Positions 24,833-34,076 of a stretch of DNA of 48,814 nucleotides are shown one piece after another. A model generated the notes under the pieces. The model was not told the origin of the DNA. It was given only the letters and a program-made list of their open reading frames with translations, and did no database searches. How positions within the stretch are numbered: the first letter of the stretch is position 1; every line of letters begins with the position of its first letter. The position numbers and the translations under genes were made by a program. This DNA is from Paracoccaceae bacterium (GTDB lineage: Bacteria; Pseudomonadota; Alphaproteobacteria; Rhodobacterales; Rhodobacteraceae). The DNA lies in contig JAFIEF010000022.1 in assembly GCA_020832655.1 (NCBI GenBank), forward strand, positions 1 through 48,814. The letters are read 5' to 3'.

Positions 24833-26740
24833 TCACTTTTTGCGCTTTACCCAGACCTGTGATTCGATCAGCCGGTCAAGCTGGCCCGATAATTCGGCGC
24901 GATCCTCGCCCAGATCGGTCGAATCCGTCAGCTTTGCACGTTCCGCGCGGTTGCGCGTGTCAGCGGCCTGCCGCAAGCGCCAGGTCACGCCCTCATCGGC
25001 CAGATCGGACAGGTCTTCCAGCGCATCGCGCAATTCGGCTTCAAGGCCGCGACGTGCGGTCAGCCGGGTGAACTCGTCGCGCAGACAGCTTCGCGCAAGT
25101 TCGACATCATCACTGCGCACGGGCGGTGCGATGCGCACATGGCCCAGTGCCATGAGCACCGCCTTGGCCGCAGGGTCGATGGACGAGGCGCCATGCAGCA
25201 GCGCTGTGCGCAGTGCGTCATTGCGCGCATCCTGCATCGTAACGCTTTCCAGATCGGATTCGAATTCCGCCAACAGCGTGGGATGGCGCAGCAGGATCGC
25301 AAGGATGATCTCTTCATGCATCTGATCGGTGACCTGCCCGTCCTGCGCCGCAGCCAGCAAGGTAGAGCGCGTGGCAGGCAGCGGGCTGCGCGGGGCAAGC
25401 GGCCTGCCGCGCCCCCTGCCCTGCCAGCTTTGACCATTCCCGGCACGGCCCTGCGCGGGACGAAAATGCGCAGCGCGCAGCGCTTTCAGCCCTTCGGCAT
25501 AATGCGCGCGCAGGCCGGGATCGCTGATCTTGCCCAAAGCCGCGCGCAACCTTTTGTCCAGCGCGGCGCGGCGCTCTGGGCTGTCGAAGTCCTGGCCTTC
25601 GGTTTCGCGCTGCCACAAAAGCCGCACCAGCGGCACCGCTGCGTCGATCAGCTTGCGCATCGCCGCAGCGCCGCCTGCGCGCAGCACATCATCGGGGTCC
25701 ATCTTTTCGGGCAACAGGCAGAAGCGCAGCGCATGGTCGGGGCTGAGCATGGGCAGCGCCAGATCAATCAGCCGGTAGCCTGCCCGCAACCCCGCCTGAT
25801 CGCCATCCAGTGCGATCACCGGCTCGGGCGAAAGCCGCCAGATCATGCGCAGCTGATCCTCGGTGATGGCCGTGCCCAAGGGCGCGACCGAGGCGGCAAA
25901 GCCTGCCCGGTCCAGCGCGATGACGTCCATATAGCCTTCGGCCACGATCAGGGGCTGGCCCTTGCCGCCGGCACTGCGCGCAGGCCCGGCATTGTAAAGC
26001 GAGCGGCCCTTGTCAAACAGCGGCGTTTCCGGCGAGTTCAGGTATTTCGCCGGGGCATCAGGGGCCATAGCGCGCCCGCCAAAGGCAATGCAGCGCCCGC
26101 GCGCATCGCGAATGGGGAAGATGATGCGCCCGCGAAAGCGGTCATAGGGCGCGCGCCCGTCATCGGGCTGCGCCGCCAGCCCGGCCTCTATGACCTTGGC
26201 CGCCGCGATCCCCGCCCCGGTCAGATGATCCAGCAATGTCTGGCGCGCATCGGGGGCAAAGCCGATCTCGAACCGCGCCAGTGCTGCATCATCCAGCCCG
26301 CGCTTTTGCAGATAGGCGCGCGCCTCGCGCGCTGCCGTCGCATTGAGTTGCGCGCGGAAGAACCGCACAGCCGCTTCGTTGATCTGGGCCAGCTCTGACA
26401 GATGGTCGGCCTTTTGCGCGGCTTGCGGGTCGCGCGCGGGCATGGTCATGCCAGCCTGCTGGGCCATAGCCTCGACCGCTTCCATGAAGGACATGTTTTC
26501 GGTTTCTTGCAGGAAGGTCAGCGCATCGCCCTTGGCGTGACAGCCAAAGCAGTAGTAAAAGCCCTTGCGGTCATCGACATGGAAGGACGCGGTCTTTTCC
26601 TGATGGAACGGGCATGGCGCCCAGAAATCGCCCTTGGCCTGATTGGATTTGCGCATGTCCCATGTGACCTTGCGCCCGACAATGGACGAGATCGAAACAC
26701 GGTTGCGCAGTTCATCCAGAAAACCGGGGGGCAGACTCAT
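24833..26740 (-). CDS. dnaG: DNA primase DnaG
   Basis: A 635-residue primase with an N-terminal zinc-binding domain (CPFHQEKTASF and YYCFGCHAKGD), the RNA-polymerase-like catalytic core with a Toprim fold (IVAEGYMDVIAL, ALDGDQAG), and a C-terminal helicase-binding domain. It makes Okazaki primers for the host chromosome and is distinct from the element's own primase at 17854-18738. It precedes rpoD with a 164-bp gap that probably carries an rpoD promoter. Confidence 0.96.
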   Translation of the reverse strand: MSLPPGFLDELRNRVSISSIVGRKVTWDMRKSNQAKGDFWAPCPFHQEKTASFHVDDRKGFYYCFGCHAKGDALTFLQETENMSFMEAVEAMAQQAGMTMPARDPQAAQKADHLSELAQINEAAVRFFRAQLNATAAREARAYLQKRGLDDAALARFEIGFAPDARQTLLDHLTGAGIAAAKVIEAGLAAQPDDGRAPYDRFRGRIIFPIRDARGRCIAFGGRAMAPDAPAKYLNSPETPLFDKGRSLYNAGPARSAGGKGQPLIVAEGYMDVIALDRAGFAASVAPLGTAITEDQLRMIWRLSPEPVIALDGDQAGLRAGYRLIDLALPMLSPDHALRFCLLPEKMDPDDVLRAGGAAAMRKLIDAAVPLVRLLWQRETEGQDFDSPERRAALDKRLRAALGKISDPGLRAHYAEGLKALRAAHFRPAQGRAGNGQSWQGRGRGRPLAPRSPLPATRSTLLAAAQDGQVTDQMHEEIILAILLRHPTLLAEFESDLESVTMQDARNDALRTALLHGASSIDPAAKAVLMALGHVRIAPPVRSDDVELARSCLRDEFTRLTARRGLEAELRDALEDLSDLADEGVTWRLRQAADTRNRAERAKLTDSTDLGEDRAELSGQLDRLIESQVWVKRKK

Positions 26741-26842
26741 GGCGGGGATAATGACAGATCACGCAGGCTTGTTGAAGAAGTCTTGCAACAATGCCCTAAA
26801 TGAAAACGACACGGCAGTGATGCAACCTGACAGGAGGGGAAG

Positions 26843-27364
26843 ATGATTGATCGCAGGTCTTTTCTGGCAGCCGCAGGGCTTGTCATGTTCGGCGCGCGCG
26901 GGGCCGTGGCCGGGCAGTCCTTTCCGCTGACGCTGAGTGATCAGGAATGGCGCGCAAGGCTGACGCCAGCGCAATATGCCGTATTGCGCGATCACCAGAC
27001 CGAACGCGCCTTCACCAATGCGCTGATGGGCGAACGCTCGCCCCTGCTGAATGAATCACGCGCGGGGGTCTATAATTGCGCGGGTTGCGGGCAGCCGCTC
27101 TATCGGTCGGAAACCAAATATGACAGCCGCACCGGCTGGCCCAGCTTCTGGGACGCCGTTGATGGCGCGGTAGGCACCAAGACCGACCGGCGCTTCTTCA
27201 TGACCCGGACGGAAGTGCATTGCGCCAATTGCGGCGGGCATCTGGGCCACATCTTCGATGATGGCCCCGCGCCCACCGGCAAGCGCCATTGCATCAACGG
27301 GCTGGCCATGACCTTCACCCCCGATGACACCGGCGCGGTCGAGGGGCTGCCTGTGAAGGACTGA
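26843..27364 (+). CDS. msrB: Tat-exported methionine-R-sulfoxide reductase MsrB
   Basis: A 173-residue MsrB with an N-terminal twin-arginine signal (RRSFLA, residues 4-9, then a hydrophobic run ending GAVAG). The zinc site is formed by CAGC and CANC; the catalytic Cys lies in RHCINGLAM near the C-terminus. GWPSFW and GHLGHIFDDGP are family motifs. It repairs oxidised methionine, here in the periplasm. A strong GGAGGGGAAG site precedes the ATG. It is followed 7 bp later by a TerB-domain gene. Confidence 0.93.
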   Translation: MIDRRSFLAAAGLVMFGARGAVAGQSFPLTLSDQEWRARLTPAQYAVLRDHQTERAFTNALMGERSPLLNESRAGVYNCAGCGQPLYRSETKYDSRTGWPSFWDAVDGAVGTKTDRRFFMTRTEVHCANCGGHLGHIFDDGPAPTGKRHCINGLAMTFTPDDTGAVEGLPVKD

Positions 27365-27371
27365 GTCAGCC

Positions 27372-27845
27372 ATGAAGGCATTTCTGAAATCCGCGCTGCA
27401 CAAATGGCGCGCGCCCGCGATGGACAAGACAGCCGGGCCACCGGATGCCAATGCACCGCTGGCCGCACTTCTGGTACGCGCAGCAAGGGCCAATCTCGAT
27501 TACGACCCGCGGCAGGTCGCGATGATCGATAGCGTGCTGTGCGAAAGGCTGGATCTGGCGCCTGCGCAATCGCGCGCGCTGCGCCAGGCGGGTGAGCGTC
27601 TGGAAAGCGCAACCGGCGACACCGTGCATCTGACCCGCGCGGTCAAGGCGCTGGTGGCGCTCGACGACCGCGCAGGGCTGTTGCAGGATATGTGGCGGGT
27701 CATTCTGGCAGACCACGCCCGCCATGACGAAGAAGACGGGTTGATGCGGCTGGTATCCAACCTGCTGGGGCTGGCGGATCGCGATTCGGCATTCGCGCGC
27801 CAGCGTGCCCAGGCGCAGCAGGCAGAAAGGGCCGCGCATGGCTGA
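27372..27845 (+). CDS. TerB-domain (COG4103-like) protein
   Basis: A 157-residue cytoplasmic helical protein with a TerB-like domain: the acidic turn in DHARHDEEDGLMRLVSNLLGL (about 118-138) is the family's putative metal-binding loop. Function of this branch is unknown; TerB proteins occur in stress and tellurite resistance settings, but a stand-alone gene does not show tellurite resistance. It closely follows msrB and converges on the glutamate dehydrogenase gene. Confidence 0.78.
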   Translation: MKAFLKSALHKWRAPAMDKTAGPPDANAPLAALLVRAARANLDYDPRQVAMIDSVLCERLDLAPAQSRALRQAGERLESATGDTVHLTRAVKALVALDDRAGLLQDMWRVILADHARHDEEDGLMRLVSNLLGLADRDSAFARQRAQAQQAERAAHG

Positions 27846-27887
27846 CCCCTCCTCCGCGGCCTCGGCCCCTGATCCGGCCTGTCCGCC

Positions 27888-29318
27888 TTACAGCCCCTTG
27901 GCGCGGTAGCTGGCGGCAACCCGTTCGATGGCCAGAATGAAGGCAGCAGTGCGCAAATCATGCACATCGCTGCGGCTGTTCCAGGTTTCAGAGATGTCCT
28001 GATAGGCCTTGCGCATGGTGTCATCAAGCCCCGAGCGCACAAGCTGCAACTCATCTGCGCCCTGAAGATAGCGGCGTTTGAAGTCGGGCTTGAGTTCCCA
28101 TCCCAACCCCTTATCGGCCGAGAGGCGTTCCAGTTCCTTGACCAGCAGCAGGGCGTGGGCCTCTTCATTGCGCCGCTGCATCCGCCCGAAGCGGATATGG
28201 CTGAGGTTCTTGACCCATTCGAAATAGGACACCGTCACCCCGCCTGCATTGGCATAAAGGTCAGGAATGATCACGACCCCCTTTTCGCGCAGGATTTCGT
28301 CGGCATTGGCGGTGATCGGGCCATTGGCGGCCTCGATGATCAGCGGTGCCTTGATATCCCCGGCATTGTTGATGTTGATCACCCCTTCAAGTGCAGCCGG
28401 GATCAGGATGTCGCAGTCCATTTCCAGCACGGATTGGCCATTCTCGACATAGTCGACCCCCGGAAAGCCCTTGACCCCGCCATTCTGCCCGATCCACTCG
28501 CGCACCGCATCGGGGTCCAGACCGTCCTTCGATACCAGCGCCCCGTCGCGTTCGATGACCGCGGTGATGATCGCATCATCTTCCTCGCGCAGGAATTTCG
28601 CTGCGTGAAAGCCCACATTGCCCAGACCCTGCACGATGACGCGCTTGCCCGCCAGACTGCCCGACAGTCCGGCCTTCTTCACGTCATCAGGGTGGCGGAA
28701 GAACTCGCGCAGCGCGTATTGCACGCCGCGCCCCGTGGCCTCGACCCGGCCCTTGATGCCACCGGAATTCAAGGGCTTGCCCGTGACGCAGGCGCGGGCA
28801 TTGATATCGGTGGTGTTCATCCGCGCATACTGGTCGGCAATCCAGGCCATTTCACGCTCTCCCGTGCCCATATCGGGGGCGGGCACGTTCTGGGCGGGGT
28901 GAATCAGGTCGCGCTTGGCCAGTTCATAGGCGAAGCGGCGGGTGATCTGTTCCAGCTCATGTTCTTCATATTTGCGCGGGTCGATGCAAAGACCGCCCTT
29001 CGATCCGCCAAAAGGCGTTTCCACCAGCGCACATTTATAGGTCATCAGCGCGGCCAGCGCCTCGACCTCGTTCTGGTTGACCTCTGGCGCAAAGCGGATG
29101 CCGCCCTTGACCGGCTCCATATGTTCGGAATGCACAGAGCGGTAGCCCACAAAGGTTTCGATCTTGCCGCGCAGCCGAACCCCGAAACGCACAGTATAGG
29201 TGGAATTGCAGATCTGGATTTTCTCGGCCAGCCCCGGCGGAAGATCCACATGCGCGACTGCACGGTGAAACATCAGATCGACATTTTCGCGAAAGCCCGG
29301 TTCCTTGACATCCAACAT
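27888..29318 (-). CDS. gdhA: Glutamate dehydrogenase (Glu/Leu/Phe/Val family)
   Basis: A 476-residue hexameric-type dehydrogenase. The substrate-binding part has KGGIRF, the catalytic-lysine segment (TYKCALVETPFGGSKGG) and PAPDMGTGEREMAW; the Rossmann part has VQGLGNVGFHAAK. It interconverts glutamate and 2-oxoglutarate plus ammonia. ATG 29318 follows an AAAGG site; an in-frame start at 29438 would add 40 residues unlike the family. NAD versus NADP use cannot be settled by eye. The sequence looks like the long alphaproteobacterial GluDH form. Confidence 0.9.
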   Translation of the reverse strand: MLDVKEPGFRENVDLMFHRAVAHVDLPPGLAEKIQICNSTYTVRFGVRLRGKIETFVGYRSVHSEHMEPVKGGIRFAPEVNQNEVEALAALMTYKCALVETPFGGSKGGLCIDPRKYEEHELEQITRRFAYELAKRDLIHPAQNVPAPDMGTGEREMAWIADQYARMNTTDINARACVTGKPLNSGGIKGRVEATGRGVQYALREFFRHPDDVKKAGLSGSLAGKRVIVQGLGNVGFHAAKFLREEDDAIITAVIERDGALVSKDGLDPDAVREWIGQNGGVKGFPGVDYVENGQSVLEMDCDILIPAALEGVININNAGDIKAPLIIEAANGPITANADEILREKGVVIIPDLYANAGGVTVSYFEWVKNLSHIRFGRMQRRNEEAHALLLVKELERLSADKGLGWELKPDFKRRYLQGADELQLVRSGLDDTMRKAYQDISETWNSRSDVHDLRTAAFILAIERVAASYRAKGL

Positions 29319-29434
29319 GGCACACCTTTCCCTGTCCGCGCCGCCTGAACTGCGACATTCTGTAGCAGACAGCCTAGCAGTTTCTGCATCAATCGAAACC
29401 ACAAATACGCCGAAATGCACAAATTTCGGGCGCT

Positions 29435-30022
29435 TCACACACCGACCGCCTGACGCACCATATTCCAGTAGATATCTTCCACCCGCGCAAGGCTCAGCCG
29501 CCCGCCTTCACGATACCATGTGTTGACCCCGGTCAGCATGGCGATCAGCGCGTAAGTGGCCAGCTTGGCATCAGGCACGGCAAAGACCCCCGCTGCCTGA
29601 CCCCGTTCCAGAATGGCTTGCAGATGGGCTTCATACTGGCGCCGCATGGCCTCGATCCGCGCGAAATTCGCAGGTTCCAGATTGCGCAACTCCATATAAG
29701 CGATGAAAACCGCATCGCTGCGCGCAGTGTGAAAACGGATATGGAAGCGGGTGAACTGTTCCAGCGCGGCCACGGGATCATCCGTACCGGGCAAGGCGGC
29801 ATAGCTGTCCAGCAGTTCGGCCAGATGCGCCTGCATCAGATCAAAGAGCAGGCTTTGCTTGTCGGGCGTGTAGCGATAAAGCGCGCTGGCCTGAACGCCG
29901 ACCTCGGCCGCGATCTGGCGCATGGACACGGCGGCATAGCCGTATCGGGCAAACAGCCGCAGGGCTGCCGCGCGCACCCGCGGCCCGGTGATTTCCCCTG
30001 AAGAGTTCTTCTTGCGCGCCAT
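29435..30022 (-). CDS. TetR-family transcriptional regulator
   Basis: A 195-residue TetR-type repressor. The N-terminal HTH spans about residues 12-58, with RQIAAEVGVQASALYRYTPDKQ the recognition part. The C-terminal ligand domain resembles the TetR_C_41 type often tied to fatty acid or CoA metabolism, but the ligand is unknown. ATG 30022 (MARKKNSSG) is selected; the longer frame upstream overlaps the leader. It ends 117 bp upstream of the glutamate dehydrogenase start and in the same direction. Confidence 0.85.
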   Translation of the reverse strand: MARKKNSSGEITGPRVRAAALRLFARYGYAAVSMRQIAAEVGVQASALYRYTPDKQSLLFDLMQAHLAELLDSYAALPGTDDPVAALEQFTRFHIRFHTARSDAVFIAYMELRNLEPANFARIEAMRRQYEAHLQAILERGQAAGVFAVPDAKLATYALIAMLTGVNTWYREGGRLSLARVEDIYWNMVRQAVGV

Positions 30023-30138
30023 AACGTGGTGTTTGGCCCGGAATTCGGCCAAAGTGCAAGCTGCAACTGCGCATTGCAGGGCTTGCACCCGGTCGCAACA
30101 TCGCGCATGGTTTGATGTATCCGGGACAGGGGTGGCAG

Positions 30139-30450
30139 ATGACAGCAGGCTTCGGGCATGGGACAAGACGCGCCGTGCTGGTGCTGGCCGCGCTTGGCCT
30201 GACGGCCTGCCTTGCCCCTGCCGATTTGCCCGAACGGCGCGGAACCGCGCAGGGGCCGACACCGGAATTGCTGCCGATCCGCGATATCCTTGCCCAGCAC
30301 GCGGACGGCCCGAACACCGCCCGTCTGAGCGAAACCTCGACCGAGGCCCGCGCCGCGGCGCTGCGCGCGCGCGCCGCCAGACTGCGCGGCCCGGTCATCG
30401 CAGCGCAGGACCGCGACAGGATGAATGGCAGCGCGGCGGCGCTAGACTGA
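30139..30450 (+). CDS. Small predicted lipoprotein
   Basis: A 103-residue protein with a lipoprotein signal: basic start, a hydrophobic run (AVLVLAALGL) and lipobox LTAC, with Cys24 as the lipidated residue. The mature part is Ala/Arg-rich and helical, unassigned. ATG 30139 follows a good GGGGTGG site; ATG 30112 is possible. It runs divergently from the tetR gene and its 3' end overlaps the convergent DUF3445 gene by 9 bp. Confidence 0.65.
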   Translation: MTAGFGHGTRRAVLVLAALGLTACLAPADLPERRGTAQGPTPELLPIRDILAQHADGPNTARLSETSTEARAAALRARAARLRGPVIAAQDRDRMNGSAAALD

Positions 30451-31221
30451 CAGCTGCGCCAGCACTGCGCGCTGTTCGGGCGTCAGCGCGTCGTAATGCA
30501 CCTGTGCGGTATGGATCGAAAACACCACCGCCCCGCTTTGCGGCAAACGCAGCAGCACCTGGCGCTCGGACCGGATATAGACCCCGTCATGGCGCTTGTC
30601 CTTGGGGGCGAATTCGCGGCGGGGTTGATAAAGATCGGGATTGGCATAGCGCAGCAGATTGGCCCGCCATAGCGGCTGTTCGGGGCGAATTCTGTCGAAC
30701 ATGCGCTGCACCCGCGCGCCCATCTGCGCATCATAGCTGTCCACAGGTGCATGAATGCGCAGCAAGGGGCGGCCCAGCTTCTCGGACAATGTCCAGCTTG
30801 ACGGAAAGCACAGAATAGCGGCGGTCAGGACATGCTCGGCAGCATCTTGCGGCTTTTGCAGGATGCAGAAATCCGCCTGCAACAGATGCCCCAGCGACCA
30901 CAGCGGGCGCGCGGGATCAGGCTGCACCTGCACCCCGTCCGGGCGCGTCACATACGATTGCGTCACCTCGAATCCCAGACCCGGCAGATCGGCCAGCACC
31001 CTGGCCAGCAATTCCCGCGCGGCGGCGGCGGCCTGTGGCTGACAGGCCACGACCCGCTGGGAGATTTCTGCCAGAAGCCGCGCGCGTTCCGCCATCTGCG
31101 CGCCATAGGCGTCATCGATGAACAGCCACTCGGCCATATCCAGCGGCATCACCCCCGGCAGGCGCTGACCTGCGGGTGTCATCCAGGGCGCATAGGGCAA
31201 GGCTGCATTCACAATGACCAT
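30442..31221 (-). CDS. DUF3445, haem-dependent oxidative N-demethylase-like
   Basis: A 259-residue protein of the DUF3445 family, whose characterised members are haem-dependent oxidative N-demethylases such as the dimethylamine monooxygenase alpha subunit. Visible family features are LGHLLQADFCILQK (about 109-122) and the HAPVDSYD and LRYANPDLYQPR segments in the middle and C-terminal thirds. No partner subunits are adjacent, so the substrate is open. The gene is convergent with the small lipoprotein. Confidence 0.8.
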   Translation of the reverse strand: MVIVNAALPYAPWMTPAGQRLPGVMPLDMAEWLFIDDAYGAQMAERARLLAEISQRVVACQPQAAAAARELLARVLADLPGLGFEVTQSYVTRPDGVQVQPDPARPLWSLGHLLQADFCILQKPQDAAEHVLTAAILCFPSSWTLSEKLGRPLLRIHAPVDSYDAQMGARVQRMFDRIRPEQPLWRANLLRYANPDLYQPRREFAPKDKRHDGVYIRSERQVLLRLPQSGAVVFSIHTAQVHYDALTPEQRAVLAQLSV

Positions 31222-31315
31222 CAGCGAGTGTTAGCGCGCCGGTCACGCAGGGAAAAGCCCTTCTGACAGCGCAAAACGCTTTTGCGATTGCGGCGGCGCG
31301 CGCTAGGCTGCGGAT

Positions 31316-32464
31316 ATGGACAGTGACGCCACCAACTACACATTGGGCATCGAGGAAGAATACCTTCTGGTCGATGCCGAAAGCTGCGCGCTGGTCGATG
31401 TGCCCGATGCGCTGATGACCGATTGCGCGAAAGCGCTGGGCGACAAGGTCTCGCCCGAATTTCTGGCCTGCCAGATCGAGGTGGGCACCGGGGTCTGCGC
31501 CAATATCGCCGAGGCGCGCGCCGATCTGGGCCATCTGCGCCGCACCATCGCCGATTGCGCTGCCGAATACGGCATGGCCCCGCTGGCCGTGTCCTGCCAT
31601 CCCTTTGCCGACTGGCACACGCGCAGGCATACCGAAAAGAAGCGCTATAACGACCTTGCCCGCGATCTGGCGGGGGTGGTCCGCCGGATGCTGATCTGCG
31701 GGACGCATGTGCATGTCGGGCTGCCCGATGATGATCTGCGGCTCGATATCATGCGCCAGTTCAGCTATTTCCTGCCGCATCTGCTGGCACTGTCGACCTC
31801 GTCGCCCTTCTGGGGCGGGCAGGATACCGGGCTGAACAGCTACCGGCTGACAGTCTTCGACAATCTGCCACGCACCGGGCTGCCGCCCGAATTCATTTCT
31901 TACGGCGAGTATCGCCGCTCGGTCGATACCATCATCGGCGCGGGGCTGATCGAGGATACCTCGAAAATCTGGTGGGATATCCGGCCTTCGGCGCATTTCC
32001 CGACACTGGAAACCCGCATCTGCGATGTCATGCCGATCATGGAGCACACGCTGACCATCGCCGCGCTGATCCAGTCGATCACCCGCATGCTGGTCGAGTT
32101 GCGCCGCCGCAACCAGCGCTGGCGCATCTATGACCGGTTTCTGATCGCAGAGAACCGCTGGCGCGCGCAGCGCTATGGCCCGCGCGAGGGGCTGCTGGAT
32201 ATCGGGCGCGGCAAGCTTGTGCCAATGCCCCAACTGGTGGCCGAACTGATCGAGATGCTGGAAGCCGATGCAATGGTGCTCGAATGCCTGAATGAATTGC
32301 GCGGCGCGCAGGATATTCTGGCCCTGGGCACCAGCGCCGAACGCCAGCGCGCGACCCATGCCGATGCCGTGGCGCAAGGCGCAAGCCCCGATGAAGCCCT
32401 GCGCGAAGTGGTGCGCGCCTTGATGGCCGAATTTCGTCAGGGGCCGGCACCGACCGCGCCATAA
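31316..32464 (+). CDS. YbdK-type carboxylate-amine ligase (GCS2-like)
   Basis: A 382-residue ATP-dependent carboxylate-amine ligase of the glutamate-cysteine ligase 2 family. It shows the starting [22 protein letters not shown] (metal/ATP binding) and [19 protein letters not shown] (catalytic) motifs. Members have weak glutamate-cysteine ligase activity in vitro; the natural substrate is uncertain. It stands alone; downstream is a 49-bp gap then a convergent gene. Confidence 0.88.
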   Translation: MDSDATNYTLGIEEEYLLVDAESCALVDVPDALMTDCAKALGDKVSPEFLACQIEVGTGVCANIAEARADLGHLRRTIADCAAEYGMAPLAVSCHPFADWHTRRHTEKKRYNDLARDLAGVVRRMLICGTHVHVGLPDDDLRLDIMRQFSYFLPHLLALSTSSPFWGGQDTGLNSYRLTVFDNLPRTGLPPEFISYGEYRRSVDTIIGAGLIEDTSKIWWDIRPSAHFPTLETRICDVMPIMEHTLTIAALIQSITRMLVELRRRNQRWRIYDRFLIAENRWRAQRYGPREGLLDIGRGKLVPMPQLVAELIEMLEADAMVLECLNELRGAQDILALGTSAERQRATHADAVAQGASPDEALREVVRALMAEFRQGPAPTAP

Positions 32465-32513
32465 GCCGCCCAGTAGCGCGACCGCACAGTGCTACAGGCG
32501 GCGCGGCACAATT

Positions 32514-33347
32514 TCAGCGGAACATGAACGCATCATGCAGCCCCATCACGCGGGCAAGCTGCATCGCCCGGTTGGCCTGCGCCAGATCGGCGAAAGGCGC
32601 GGAGGTGACAACGCTATACCCGCCCGACTGGTGGATATGAGCCGCCACGCCATGCGCATGCAGATGGTCGCGGACGCGGACGGCATTCTGGGCCACGCGA
32701 AAACTGCCGAACTGCACCCGCATCCCGTAGGGTGGTGGCTCGACGGGTTGGGGCAACTGTGCGGGCGCGGGCAGCCTGACCGGAGCGCTGGAAATGCGCC
32801 CATCCTTGCCGACCAGCCATTCGGGGAAATGATCGGGATGGGCCACGCAATAGATCATCAGCCGCCCGTCGGATGTGCGCACTGGCTGACCATAGGGTGC
32901 ATTGCGCGGGCAGTCGGGATGGCGGCCAGAGGCATCGGCCTGACGGATGCGCGCGCTGCGCGTCGGCGCGGCGGGGCGGGGCGGGGTTGCGCGCCGCAAG
33001 GTGCCGGGGCGCGCCTCTCTCTCCTTGCCCAGCCATTCGGGCGTCGCGGGGCGCGGGGCGGAACCCGCGGGCTGCGGCACGGGCCGAACCTGATCAGAGG
33101 CGAGCGGATCAGCCGTGGCCTGGGCGCCATTGCATATGGGCTGGCGGTTGGCATCAAGACGCGGCACCCATGTCACCTCGCCGCCGAAGGTAGAGCGCAG
33201 GAACACGCAGCCGCGGCTGTCGGTATATTCGCGCCCCTCGAACCCGGCAGGCGGTGTTTCCGCCGGGGTAATTCCGGCATTCTGGGCAATGGCCGGCATG
33301 CCCAACAACATGCATAATGCCAAGGCTGGCAACTGTCTGAAATTCAT
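32514..33347 (-). CDS. Exported SPOR-domain protein
   Basis: A 277-residue secreted protein: Sec signal (1-21, MLLGMPAIAQ), a segment with a PxxGFEGREYTDSRGCVF disulfide-like motif, a Pro/Arg-rich middle, and a C-terminal SPOR domain (about 205-275, MRVQFGSFRVAQNA). SPOR domains bind denuded peptidoglycan, often at the division septum. ATG 33347 gives a perfect signal peptide. Role otherwise unknown. Confidence 0.82.
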   Translation of the reverse strand: MNFRQLPALALCMLLGMPAIAQNAGITPAETPPAGFEGREYTDSRGCVFLRSTFGGEVTWVPRLDANRQPICNGAQATADPLASDQVRPVPQPAGSAPRPATPEWLGKEREARPGTLRRATPPRPAAPTRSARIRQADASGRHPDCPRNAPYGQPVRTSDGRLMIYCVAHPDHFPEWLVGKDGRISSAPVRLPAPAQLPQPVEPPPYGMRVQFGSFRVAQNAVRVRDHLHAHGVAAHIHQSGGYSVVTSAPFADLAQANRAMQLARVMGLHDAFMFR

Positions 33348-33440
33348 GTGTCCCCCAAGATCACTGGTGCCAGAATGCCCGCGTTCCATGCGCCAAGTAA
33401 AGGCGATTCGGACAGCGCCGCCAATGCGCCGCCAAGCCTG

Positions 33441-34076
33441 CTACCCGGTGCCGAATATCCGGTCACCGGCATCGCCCAACCCCGGCAGGATATAACCCTT
33501 GTCATTCAATCGCTCATCCAGCGCGGCGGTCAGGATGGTGACATCACGATGCGCGCGGTGCAGGCAATCCGCGCCTTCCGGGGCGGCCAGCAACGCCAGC
33601 AGCCAGATATCATGCGCCCCTGCCGCCTTGATCAGATCGACCGCGGCAACAGCGGTGTTGCCGGTGGCCAGCATCGGGTCCAGCACCAACACCCGGCGCG
33701 CGCCAAGCCCATCGGGCAGCTTGCAATAATACTGCACCGGGCGCAGCGTGGCCTCGTCGCGGTAAAGCCCCACAAACCCTACCGGCGCATCGGGCAGGAA
33801 CTGTTGCAGCCCGTCCAGCATGCCATTTCCCGCCCGCAGGATCGACACCAGCACCGGTTCGGGCCGGGCCAGAACCGGCGCGGCCATGCCCTGCAACGGC
33901 GTGGTGATGTCGCGGCTTGCCAGCGGCAGATCGCGCGTGGCCTCCAGCGCCAGCGCCATGCTTATCTGGCGCAGCAGCGCGCGGAATACGGCGGGCGGGG
34001 TGTTGGGCTGACGCATCTGCGACAGCCGGTCCTGCACCAGCGGATGTGTCAGGATGATCGGCATTGGCGCGGTCAT
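33441..34076 (-). CDS. upp: Uracil phosphoribosyltransferase
   Basis: A 211-residue UPRTase that converts uracil and PRPP to UMP. The PRPP loop DPMLATGNTA (about 133-142), LRAGNGM and the C-terminal YILPGLGDAGDRIFGT uracil-binding flap are present, full length. The start overlaps the deoB stop (ATGA), so cdd-deoB-upp form one operon for pyrimidine nucleoside salvage. Confidence 0.96.
   Translation of the reverse strand: MTAPMPIILTHPLVQDRLSQMRQPNTPPAVFRALLRQISMALALEATRDLPLASRDITTPLQGMAAPVLARPEPVLVSILRAGNGMLDGLQQFLPDAPVGFVGLYRDEATLRPVQYYCKLPDGLGARRVLVLDPMLATGNTAVAAVDLIKAAGAHDIWLLALLAAPEGADCLHRAHRDVTILTAALDERLNDKGYILPGLGDAGDRIFGTG

Noticed and set aside
27960-29348. 462-codon plus-strand frame
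   Set aside because: Antisense to glutamate dehydrogenase, which has all its family motifs.
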